A stretch of DNA of 27,925 bases from JAXHTH01 sp034211115 (GTDB taxonomy: Bacteria; Planctomycetota; Phycisphaerae; Phycisphaerales; SM1A02), in NCBI GenBank assembly GCA_034211115.1, contig JAXHTH010000364.1, positions 1-27,925 of the forward strand, written 5' to 3'. This document shows positions 1 through 7,125 of this stretch, in pieces. Position 1 is the first letter of the stretch, and each line of letters opens with the position of its first letter. The position numbers were made by a program, and so were the translations under genes. The notes under the pieces are model-generated. The model searched no databases. It saw only the letters and a list, made by a program, of their open reading frames with translations, and was not told where the DNA came from.

Positions 1-1
1 C

Positions 2-505
2 GGGGAAATCCATCCGCTTTTCGGCGAAGTCTCGGTCTCCTACAGCAACGTCTTCGGCGGATGGGATGGACCGGGCGGGGCCAACCTCGACGCCGATCCG
101 ATGTTCACCGATCCCGGCGCCGGAGAGTACGATCTCGCGCCCGGCTCGCCGTGCATCGACGCGGCGGACAACGCGGCGCTGCCGCCCGATGAACTCGATC
201 TCGACGATGACGGCGACACCGACGAGCCGATCCCGCTCGACCTCGCCGGCGAGGCGCGCGTCATCGATGATCCGGACACCGAGGACACCGGCCACGGCGA
301 GCCGCCCATCGTCGACATGGGCGCCTACGAGTTTCAGCCTTCGGAATGCCCGGCTGATTTCGATGGCGACGGCGATGTCGACACCGCCGACCTGCTGTTC
401 CTCCTCGGCGCGTGGGGCACGCCGGACGGCGATGTCGACGGCGACGGCGATACGGACACCGCCGATGTGCTGGCGCTGCTCGCGGCGTGGGGCGACTGCC
501 CGTAA
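2..505 (+). CDS. C-terminal part of a secreted beta-helix protein with dockerin-like tail (5' truncated)
   Basis: The reading frame is open from the window edge, so the start and most of the protein are missing; 167 residues are visible. The first part (VSYSNVFGGWDGPG.. then DPMFTDPGAGEYDLAPGSPCIDAADN) is the typical end of a right-handed parallel beta-helix repeat protein, the region often labelled choice-of-anchor Q. After a PPIVDMGAYEFQ segment come two DxDGDGDxDTAD calcium-loop motifs between CP-type cysteines, ending AAWGDCP. This resembles the GC-type dockerin tail of planctomycete exported proteins. The next gene has the same layout, and its tail is about 90% identical by eye, so the two look like tandem paralogues. 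The protein is probably exported. Its ligand or enzymatic role cannot be told from the fragment. Confidence 0.85.
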   Translation, partial: GEIHPLFGEVSVSYSNVFGGWDGPGGANLDADPMFTDPGAGEYDLAPGSPCIDAADNAALPPDELDLDDDGDTDEPIPLDLAGEARVIDDPDTEDTGHGEPPIVDMGAYEFQPSECPADFDGDGDVDTADLLFLLGAWGTPDGDVDGDGDTDTADVLALLAAWGDCP

Positions 506-521
506 ACCCGTCGGCACGGTT

Positions 522-568
522 CGCGCCGGGCGGCGCGCTGCTGACCTGATCGCCTTTTTCGTTGTTTT
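522..568 (+). terminator. Weak terminator candidate after the first dockerin gene
   Basis: CGCGCCG and CGGCGCG (522-528 and 531-537) form a perfect but very tight palindrome. A T-rich stretch (552-568) follows 14 nt later. The gap between stem and T-run is too long for a standard intrinsic terminator, so this is only a candidate. Confidence 0.25.
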
Positions 569-704
569 CCGCGCTGAAGTCCGTGACAATCGGGCGCGTT
601 GAGCGACAGACTCGGCGGCGGCGGCCGCACGCACGCCCCCGCGGGGAGCGATCGTTGTTTGAATCGATCGCATCCGCGCCGCCGCGTGGCATGGAGATCT
701 GAAG

Positions 705-2036
705 ATGAGATTCAGTCGCAGCGCGTACGCCTACCACCGTGTTCTCATGACGACCCTGGCGGTCCTGACGACCGTCATCACCGCCCGCGCCGAGGTGATT
801 CACGTCCCGGGCGATCAGCCGAGCATCGGCGCGGCGATCGCGGCCGCACAGCCGGGCGACACGGTCCTCGTCGCCGATGGAACCTACACCGGGCCCGATA
901 ATCGCGACATGACGTATGGGGGCAAGGCGATCACGGTCCGCTCCGAGAACGGCCCGGCCGAGTGCATCATCGATTGCGAGAACGAGGGCCGGGCGTTCAT
1001 CTTCGACAGCGAGGAGAGCAACGCCGCGATCCTCGAGGGGTTCACGATCATCAACGGCATCGCGCCGCTGGGTAACGGCGGGGGCGTGGACATCGCCCTC
1101 AGCAGCCATCCCACCATCCGCAACTGCGTCTTCCGGGACTGCTCCTGCATCGGGCTCGGCGGCGGCATGGCGGTCCGCGGCGAGTGTGTGCCGATCATCA
1201 CCGGCTGCACGTTCATCAACAACGTCGCGTTCGGGGATCAGGAAGGCGCCGAAGGCGGCGGCCTGTGCCTGTTCTTCCTCAGCCCCGCCACGGTGAGGGA
1301 TTGCGTGTTCCTCGGCAACTTTGCCGTCTTCGGCGGCGGGCTCGCCTGCGCCCTCAGCGACGCCACAGTCGCCAACTGCCTGTTCGTGGGCAACGATGCA
1401 CTGATCGGCGGCGGCGGAGCGGCCTGCGATGTCGCCAACCCGCGCTTCGTGAACTGCACGTTCGCCGAAAACGCCGCCGACTACGGCGGGGGTGTGGCGG
1501 GGATCAGCTTCTATCTCGAAAGCAATCCCGTCATCGAGAACTCGATCCTCTGGGGCGACGGGCCCGACGAGATCGAGGTCCTCAACGGCGTCGCCACCGT
1601 GCGCTACAGCGATGTGCAGGGCGGCTGGGCGGGGACCGGCAACATCAACGCCAATCCGGCCTTCGAGGGTGACACGCTGGATCCTCTGAAGGACTTCCAG
1701 CTCTCCGGATCATCCCCGTGCATCGACGCGGGGGACAACACCGCCGTCCCGGGCGACGTGACGACCGATCTCGCCGGGAACGCGCGCTTCGTCGACGATC
1801 CGGACACGGAGGACACGGGGCACGGCACGCCGCCCATCGTGGACATGGGCGCGCTGGAGTATCAGGTCCAAGCGTGCCCGGCCGACTTCGACGGCGACGG
1901 CGATGTCGACACCGCCGATCTGCTCTTCCTGCTGTCGGCGTGGGACACGCCCGAGGGCGATGTGGACGGCGATGGCGATACGGACACCGCCGATCTCCTC
2001 GCGCTGCTGGCGGCATGGGGCGAGTGCCCCGAGTAG
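705..2036 (+). CDS. Secreted right-handed parallel beta-helix protein with dockerin-like C-terminus
   Basis: This 443-residue protein starts at an ATG preceded by GGAGAT about 9 nt upstream. Residues 1-29 are a signal peptide (hydrophobic MTTLAVLTTVITARA, likely cut at ARA-EV). Residues 30-330 begin with IHVPGDQPSIGAAIAAAQPGDTVLVADGTY, the usual opening of DUF1565/pectate-lyase-like beta-helix proteins. Repeated coils with GGG/GGA turns and NCxF steps follow (IRNCVFRDCS, ITGCTFINN, VRDCVFLGNF, VANCLFVGND, FVNCTFAEN). Residues 330-390 are the SSPCIDAGDN...PPIVDMGALEY closing module. The last 52 residues carry two EF-hand-like loops (DFDGDGDVDTADLL and DVDGDGDTDTADLL) framed by CPADF and GECPE. 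The likely role is an extracellular carbohydrate-binding or surface protein. No catalytic residues can be named with confidence. It is a tandem paralogue of the truncated gene before it. Confidence 0.9.
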   Translation: MRFSRSAYAYHRVLMTTLAVLTTVITARAEVIHVPGDQPSIGAAIAAAQPGDTVLVADGTYTGPDNRDMTYGGKAITVRSENGPAECIIDCENEGRAFIFDSEESNAAILEGFTIINGIAPLGNGGGVDIALSSHPTIRNCVFRDCSCIGLGGGMAVRGECVPIITGCTFINNVAFGDQEGAEGGGLCLFFLSPATVRDCVFLGNFAVFGGGLACALSDATVANCLFVGNDALIGGGGAACDVANPRFVNCTFAENAADYGGGVAGISFYLESNPVIENSILWGDGPDEIEVLNGVATVRYSDVQGGWAGTGNINANPAFEGDTLDPLKDFQLSGSSPCIDAGDNTAVPGDVTTDLAGNARFVDDPDTEDTGHGTPPIVDMGALEYQVQACPADFDGDGDVDTADLLFLLSAWDTPEGDVDGDGDTDTADLLALLAAWGECPE

Positions 2037-2102
2037 AAAGCTGAAAGCGGGCAAGCTGAAAGCTGAAACGGGGGGCCGGCAGTCGACAGCCGCGGTGCCC
2101 GG

Positions 2103-2158
2103 ATCGTCATCTCGGCATCGCGCCTCGATGCCGATCCCGGGCTCACAGCGCCCGGCTC
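2103..2158 (+). repeat. 56-bp hairpin repeat, copy 1
   Basis: This element matches 6905-6960 at 50 of 56 positions with no gap. It starts ATCGTCATCTCGGC and ends GCCCGGCTC. TCGGCATCG and CGATGCCGA form a 9-bp stem, and CCGGGC/GCCCGG forms a second hairpin around TCACAGC. It lies between the converging ends of the beta-helix gene and the unknown gene at 2219. A short AAGCTGAAAGC-like direct repeat (about 2036-2069) precedes it. Confidence 0.75.
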
Positions 2159-2218
2159 CACCAACAAGCAACAAGCAACAACCCCGGCCCCGCCACCTGA
2201 AATCCCGATCGACCGTTC

Positions 2219-2671
2219 CTACGTCTCCTCGCCGCTCTGCATGTCGCCCAGCTCGCGGAAGGCGGCTTCGTAGGCGAGAAGGCATCGGCTCGCCGTTTCG
2301 ACGGCCGCGCTCTCGTCGACGTTCTCGATCGGCAGCGGGCTGCGGAAGGTGTAGAGCATCTCGTCGCTGCGGTAGTGGCTGACGGGCAGCGGCCCGCCGT
2401 CGTGCCCAAGGTCGACGAGTTCCTCGTCGATGAGTTCCTCCAGCGGGTCGCCCGTGTGCATCAGGTCCGCCTCGATCGACTCGCTGAGCCATCGATCGGG
2501 CGTGACGAGCGCGACGTGCCAGGCTCCCTCCGCGCGTTCAAGCCGATAGGTTGCCGGCGCGGCGCAGCCGCGGGCGGCGCAGTGGAGCATCCCGTCTGCG
2601 AGGCTGATCCCGTCGAACACATCGGCCTGCTCGACCTTCGCTTTCACGTTCTGGAGAAAGTCATCCACCAA
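2219..2671 (-). CDS. Conserved-looking hypothetical protein (150 aa)
   Basis: I do not recognise this family. The 150-residue soluble, acidic protein has no signal peptide or membrane segment. It reads as one domain: an N-terminal helix (VDDFLQNVKAKVEQ), a central strand region with Cys (LHCAARGCAAPATYRLERAEGAWHVALVTPDRWLSESIEADLMHTG), then an acidic stretch (DPLEELIDEELVDLG) and a C-terminal helix (AVETASRCLLAYEAAFRELG). The start is TTG at 2671 or, more likely, GTG at 2668. GGGAA lies 5-8 nt upstream of these. It is divergent from prmC across about 175 bp. No function is proposed. Confidence 0.65.
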   Translation of the reverse strand: MVDDFLQNVKAKVEQADVFDGISLADGMLHCAARGCAAPATYRLERAEGAWHVALVTPDRWLSESIEADLMHTGDPLEELIDEELVDLGHDGGPLPVSHYRSDEMLYTFRSPLPIENVDESAAVETASRCLLAYEAAFRELGDMQSGEET

Positions 2672-2833
2672 ATCTGTTCCCGTCGCGATGACCTTGACTC
2701 GCGGTCAGTGTCGGCTTCACAGAAAGCACGTCTTCTCTGTCTATGGTAGCCGCGGGTGGCCGATGCGTCCGCGGGCGGAGCCCGTCATCGCCGGTCGGGC
2801 CGGGTCGGCGATCGTCGACGGCGTGGTTGCCGG

Positions 2834-2839
2834 TAGAAT
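2834..2839 (+). promoter_or_regulatory. Candidate -10 box of prmC (possible leaderless start)
   Basis: TAGAAT matches TATAAT at 5 of 6 positions and ends 7 nt before the chosen prmC ATG. No Shine-Dalgarno sequence precedes that ATG. The spacing would put the transcription start at or beside the A of the start codon. No clear -35 was found. Confidence 0.35.
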
Positions 2840-2846
2840 CCGGGCC

Positions 2847-3938
2847 ATGACCTCGGAGCGACCCACATCCCCGGCGTCGGAATCGCAGCAATCCTCGGGC
2901 CGCGGTGCTCCGTCGGCGCGGTCCGACCGCGCCGCGGGAGGCGAGGTGTGGACCACCCGCCGGCTGCTGGCGTGGATGGGCCCCTATTTCGAGAGCCGCG
3001 GCCTCGATGCGCCGCGCCTCGTGGCCGAGATGCTCCTCGCCCACGTCCTCGACTGCGATCGGATGCGGCTGTACATGGAGGCGGACCGCCCGGCGGCTGC
3101 AGAGGAACTGGCGACGCTCCGCGCGCTCGTCGCCCGGGCGGCGAAGCACGAGCCGGTGCAGTACCTGATCGGGCAGGCGCGCTTTTACGGCCGCGACTTT
3201 GCCGTCACGCCACACGTCTTCATCCCCCAGCCCTGCACGGAGGAGATCGTCAGTGTCGTGAGCGAGTGGTTCGGCCGGGGGGGACGAACGTCGGTGGACG
3301 GGGAGGAGCCGGCGAACGATGGCGGCGCGGACGCGGGGCCCCTCTTCGCCGACGTCGGCACAGGCAGCGGATGTCTCGCCGTCTCCTTGGCGCTCCAGGT
3401 TCCGCGCGCCCGGGTGGTGGCGACGGACGCGGACGAAGCGGCGCTGGAGGTGGCCCGTGGCAACGCCGAGCGCTTCGGCGTGACCGATCGGTTGGCGTTC
3501 GTCATCGGATCGCTGCTGGAGCCGGTGCGGGCGTGGATGGACGAGGGCGGCGACGCGCCTGATGGGGCCGCTTCCGGGGCGGGGGCGGGGCCATTTCCGC
3601 GGGCCGGGGGCCGGTTCGATGTGATCTGCTCCAACCCGCCGTACATTCCCGATCACGAGTGGGAGGGCGGGCAGGTGCAGGAGGCGGTGCGGAAGTACGT
3701 GCCGCAGCGCGCCCTTCGCGGCGGGCGCGACGGCTTGGACTTCATCCGCCCCCTCATCGCCGGGGCCGGATCGGTTCTGAAGTCCGGCGGTCGGCTGGTG
3801 ATCGAGATCGCCGACTGCCAGCGCGATGCCGTGCTGGATCTGGTCGAGAAAGCGCCCGGCCTCGGCAACGCGGAGGTGCGCCGAGACCACGAAGGCCTCT
3901 GGCGCATTTTCGTCGCCGAGCGGGTCCGATCGGCGTAA
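2847..3938 (+). CDS. prmC: Peptide chain release factor N5-glutamine methyltransferase PrmC
   Basis: PrmC methylates the glutamine of the GGQ motif in release factors RF1/RF2 using S-adenosylmethionine. The 363-residue product has the helical N-terminal domain (about 34-110, including LVAEMLLAHVLDCDRMRLYME and EPVQYLIGQARFYG), the SAM loop ADVGTGSG (168-175), the acidic D194 region and the hallmark NPPY at 263-266. Oddities: it is about 80 residues longer than usual PrmC, from a Ser/Ala-rich N-terminal tail, an insert at about 143-165 and a Gly/Ala-rich insert at about 231-256. The canonical PRPETE motif reads IPQPCTEE. I chose the ATG at 2847 because the family-like region begins about 33 residues later. 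An in-frame ATG at 2688 would add 53 low-complexity residues. It stands alone on its strand here. Confidence 0.9.
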   Translation: MTSERPTSPASESQQSSGRGAPSARSDRAAGGEVWTTRRLLAWMGPYFESRGLDAPRLVAEMLLAHVLDCDRMRLYMEADRPAAAEELATLRALVARAAKHEPVQYLIGQARFYGRDFAVTPHVFIPQPCTEEIVSVVSEWFGRGGRTSVDGEEPANDGGADAGPLFADVGTGSGCLAVSLALQVPRARVVATDADEAALEVARGNAERFGVTDRLAFVIGSLLEPVRAWMDEGGDAPDGAASGAGAGPFPRAGGRFDVICSNPPYIPDHEWEGGQVQEAVRKYVPQRALRGGRDGLDFIRPLIAGAGSVLKSGGRLVIEIADCQRDAVLDLVEKAPGLGNAEVRRDHEGLWRIFVAERVRSA

Positions 3939-4271
3939 ACGAACAGGAAGCGGTCGGGGCTGCCGTACACCGATGCGGCCCGGCCGCGTATTGACCGTGC
4001 CAGGCCACCGGCGAGCAGGCATGAACCAATCGCGAGCGGCCGATGAACAGCAACGGACCGGCGACCATCACCCCGCGGCTCCCGGGAGGTGGGAAAAAGC
4101 CTTGGGAATCCTGTCGCCGTCCATCGCCGGACGACGCGTTTGCCTGTGGAGCCGTCCATCCTGGCGGGAAATGTGTTGACGGACTGAGGCGGCTGGCGGA
4201 CACTGGCCCGTGTGGGCCGGGGGGCGTGGCGGCCCTGCCTGCCGCTTTGGACCTCGGAATAGGAAGGCATC
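3939..4271 (+). other. Intergenic region upstream of the FG-GAP gene
   Basis: No supported gene lies in these 333 bases; frames open on either strand lack any recognisable protein. The region holds a possible promoter at 4176-4204: TTGACG, 17 nt, then GACACT, which is a poor -10. AGGAAGG (4261-4267) lies 4 nt before the FG-GAP gene start. Confidence 0.4.
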
Positions 4272-6821
4272 ATGCTCGTGCATCCATTCTCCGGCCGGTT
4301 TCGGGCCACCCTCGGTGTCTCCGTGTTTCTCTGTGTCTGCTTCGCCACAACGTGCGCCTGGGGGCACTGCGTGGCAAACGAGTGGCAGAAGCTCCTCGCC
4401 TCCGACGGCACGGCGCAGGACAGGTTCGGCGAAGCCGTCTCGATCTCCGGCGACATCGCCGTCATCGGAGCCCGCTGGGACGACCACTACGGCTCTGCTT
4501 CCGGCTCGGCGTACGTGTTCCGCTACGACGGAGCCAACTGGGTGGAGGAGGCCAAGCTCCTGGCCTCCGATGGAGCGATCGACGACGATTTCGGCTACTC
4601 CGTCTCGATCTCCGGCGACCTTGTCGTCATCGGGGCTGCCTACGACGACGACAACGGCAACGGCTCCGGCTCGGCGTACGTGTTCCGCTACGACGGAGCC
4701 AACTGGACGGAGGAGGCCAAGCTCCTGGCCTCCGATGGCGCGGCGTATGACCGTTTCGGCCAATCCGTCTCGATCTCCGGCGAGATTGCTGTCATCGGGG
4801 CAAGCGCTGACGACGACAGCGGCTCGTATTCCGGCTCAGCGTATGTGTTCCGCTACGACGGAGCCAACTGGATCGAGGAAGCCAAGCTCCTGGCCTCCGA
4901 TGGCGCGGCGGCGGACCGGTTTGGCTGTTCCGTCGCGATCTCCGGCGACATCGGCGTCATCGGAGCAGAAAAGGACGACGACAATGATGACGATTCAGGC
5001 TCGGCCTACGTGTTCCGTCGGGTCGGCGCAAACTGGACTGAGGAAGCGAAGTTACTGGCCTCCGACGGTGCTGCGGAGGACGACTTCGGCTGCTCCGTCT
5101 CGATCTCCGGCGAGATTGCCGTCATAGGGGCATCGGGAGACGACGACCACGGCTCGAAGTCGGGCTCGGCGTACGTGTTCCGGCGCAGCGGCGCAAACTG
5201 GACGGAAGAGGCCAAACTCCTGACCTCCGATGGCGGATTCCACTATTTCGGATACTCGGTCTCAATCTCCGACCACACCGCCGTCATCGGAGCATATTTC
5301 GGCGATGGCAACGATCCGGACTCCGGTTCGGCGTACGTGTTCCGCTACGACGGCGCGGAGTGGATTGAGGAGTCCAAGCTCACGGCTTCCGACGGGTCGG
5401 CCGGCGACTTTTTCGGCGAGTCCGTCTCGATCTCCGGCGATACCGCCGTCATCGGGGCCACTTTGGACGACGACCTCTTCTACGAATCCGGCTCGGCCTA
5501 CATCTTCCACGGCCTCTCCGACTACGACGAAAATGGCATCCTCGACATCTGCGACATTGACTTCGACGGCCCGGTCGATGTCGAGAGCATCGGCGAGCCG
5601 ACGGATGTCGTCTCGACCGACTTCACGGGCAGCAATGGCAACGACATCGCAATCGCCGAACTCGGTGCGACACCTGAAGAGCCCGGTTATCTTGTGCTTC
5701 TGCTCAACGACGGCTCGGGTGTGAACTTCACGAAGATGTCCACGGCCGTGGGCAAGGAGCCGAGCGCCTTCGCGGTGGCCGACTTCGACGGCATCAACGG
5801 ACCCGATGCGGCCGTGTGCAACTCCGCCGACAACAATGTGACCATTCTGCTCAACGATGGCGAGGGCAACGGCACGTTCGAACTGGGCGTTGATGTGCCG
5901 GTCGGCACGTTCCCCAGCGACATCGCGGCCGGGGATTTCGACGGCGATGATGACATCGACCTCGCCGTCACCAACCGGGATGACAACACCGTCAAGATCC
6001 TGACCAACGACGGCACGGGCACGTTCACCGTCACGGATACGTTCGGCGTCGGTAATGCCCCCAGCGCCATCGTGGCGGCGGACTTCAACGACGATGAGCT
6101 CATCGATCTCGCCGTGGCCAACGAAGCCGACGATACCGTGAGGATCTACCTCAACGACGGCGGGCGGGGGTTTGATCTCCATGTCATCATCGAGGTTGAT
6201 CTCGGCCCCGGCGTCCTCGAGCCGGAAGACCTCGATGACGATGAGCACATCGACATGGTCGTGGGCAACCGCGGATCGGACAAGGTCACGCTGCTGCTCA
6301 ACGACGGGGCGGCGAACTTCGACACGATGACGTTCACGGTAGGCAACGACCCGGCCTCGATCGCCATCGCCGATGTGGATGTGGATGGCGATGAGGATGT
6401 CCTCGTCGTGGCGGACACGCCCGAGAGCCGTGCGGTGCGCATCCTGCGCAACGATCTGAACGGCGGCGAGGAGCTGGACTTCACCCTGTTCGCCGACCTG
6501 GCGGAGGATCCGGACCTGAAGCTGACGGCCGCGAAGGACCTCAACGGCAACTACGTGCCGGACGTCATCGCCGTGAGCGGGCCGGCGGAGGGCGCTTCGC
6601 CGGCCGCCGGCGGCAGGCCGGAAGGGTCGGTGCGCGTGGTGCTCAACGGGCGCGTGATCTGCCCGGGCGATTTCGATGACGATGGGGAGGTGAACACCGC
6701 CGATCTCCTGCACATGCTCGGCTGCTGGGGCACGGACTGCGGCGACATCAATCTCGACGGCAGCACGGACACCGCCGATCTGCTGATCCTGCTCGGCGCA
6801 TGGGGGGACTGCCCCGGGTAA
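4272..6821 (+). CDS. Secreted FG-GAP/VCBS repeat beta-propeller protein with dockerin-like tail
   Basis: The product is 849 residues; AGGAAGG sits 4 nt before the ATG. Residues 1-32 form a signal peptide (LGVSVFLCVCFATTCAWG). Residues 41-414 hold seven near-identical 54-55-residue units of the type LLASDG...DxFGxSVSISGDIAVIGA..DDD...SGSAYVFRYDGANWxEEAK, the integrin-type FG-GAP blade with acidic calcium loops. Residues about 430-770 form a second propeller-like region of different repeats (PSDIAAGDFDGDDDIDLAVTNRDDNTVKILTNDG). A Cys-framed pair of EF-hand-like loops ends the protein (about 796-848, CPGDFDDDGEVNTADLL .. LLGAWGDCPG), as in the two beta-helix proteins upstream. It is most likely an exported, calcium-dependent surface or adhesion protein. 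The ligand is unknown. Confidence 0.9.
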   Translation: MLVHPFSGRFRATLGVSVFLCVCFATTCAWGHCVANEWQKLLASDGTAQDRFGEAVSISGDIAVIGARWDDHYGSASGSAYVFRYDGANWVEEAKLLASDGAIDDDFGYSVSISGDLVVIGAAYDDDNGNGSGSAYVFRYDGANWTEEAKLLASDGAAYDRFGQSVSISGEIAVIGASADDDSGSYSGSAYVFRYDGANWIEEAKLLASDGAAADRFGCSVAISGDIGVIGAEKDDDNDDDSGSAYVFRRVGANWTEEAKLLASDGAAEDDFGCSVSISGEIAVIGASGDDDHGSKSGSAYVFRRSGANWTEEAKLLTSDGGFHYFGYSVSISDHTAVIGAYFGDGNDPDSGSAYVFRYDGAEWIEESKLTASDGSAGDFFGESVSISGDTAVIGATLDDDLFYESGSAYIFHGLSDYDENGILDICDIDFDGPVDVESIGEPTDVVSTDFTGSNGNDIAIAELGATPEEPGYLVLLLNDGSGVNFTKMSTAVGKEPSAFAVADFDGINGPDAAVCNSADNNVTILLNDGEGNGTFELGVDVPVGTFPSDIAAGDFDGDDDIDLAVTNRDDNTVKILTNDGTGTFTVTDTFGVGNAPSAIVAADFNDDELIDLAVANEADDTVRIYLNDGGRGFDLHVIIEVDLGPGVLEPEDLDDDEHIDMVVGNRGSDKVTLLLNDGAANFDTMTFTVGNDPASIAIADVDVDGDEDVLVVADTPESRAVRILRNDLNGGEELDFTLFADLAEDPDLKLTAAKDLNGNYVPDVIAVSGPAEGASPAAGGRPEGSVRVVLNGRVICPGDFDDDGEVNTADLLHMLGCWGTDCGDINLDGSTDTADLLILLGAWGDCPG
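4392..5513 (+). repeat. Seven tandem coding repeats of 162-165 bp
   Basis: Units begin at 4392, 4557, 4722, 4887, 5052, 5217 and 5379 (the last is partial). Long stretches are the same at the DNA level, for example the codons for SGSAYVFRYDGANW. This suggests recent amplification or gene conversion within the FG-GAP gene. Confidence 0.9.
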
Positions 6822-6904
6822 ACGGCGAAACGTCAAAAAGTCGAAACATCAAAACGCCAGAAGCCAAGAGCCACCAGCCAAGAGCCCGGATCCGTCGCCG
6901 TCCC

Positions 6905-6960
6905 ATCGTCATCTCGGCCTGGAGCCTCGATGACGATACCGGGCTCACAGAGCCCGGCTC
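6905..6960 (+). repeat. 56-bp hairpin repeat, copy 2
   Basis: This copy has the same length as 2103-2158, with 6 substitutions. ATCGTCATC pairs with GATGACGAT (9 bp), and CCGGGCT pairs with AGCCCGG around CACAG. It follows the FG-GAP gene after an A-rich tract (about 6823-6885), just as copy 1 follows the beta-helix gene. Confidence 0.75.
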
Positions 6961-7016
6961 GGCCAGCCGCCGGCGGCGATCAGCCGAGTCCATCGTGACG
7001 ACGGCAGTGTAATGAC

Positions 7017-7053
7017 CGGCGGCGCCCGCGGATTTCCACCCGCGGCTATGACG
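7017..7053 (-). repeat. 37-bp CCGCGG hairpin repeat, copy A
   Basis: On the minus strand the element reads CGTCATAGCCGCGG, six variable bases, then ATCCGCGGGCGCCGCCG. It matches 14323-14359 (plus strand) at 34 of 37 positions, and all three changes are transitions. It sits between the converging ends of the FG-GAP gene and the PAS-GAF-receiver gene. Confidence 0.75.
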
Positions 7054-7125
7054 GCATCAAGGGCGCTCGTTCGGCGCCTCTACTTCGTCTCTCCGTGAGT
7101 CCGTCTCTCCGTCTCTTCTCCGCCC

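Noticed and set aside
2688..2846. Earlier ATG for prmC
   Set aside because: It would add 53 residues without family similarity, and it crosses the likely promoter region of both divergent genes.
4392..5513. Regular repeats that might be taken for a CRISPR array
   Set aside because: The 162-165 bp period is in frame and encodes FG-GAP blades, with no short repeat-spacer pattern.
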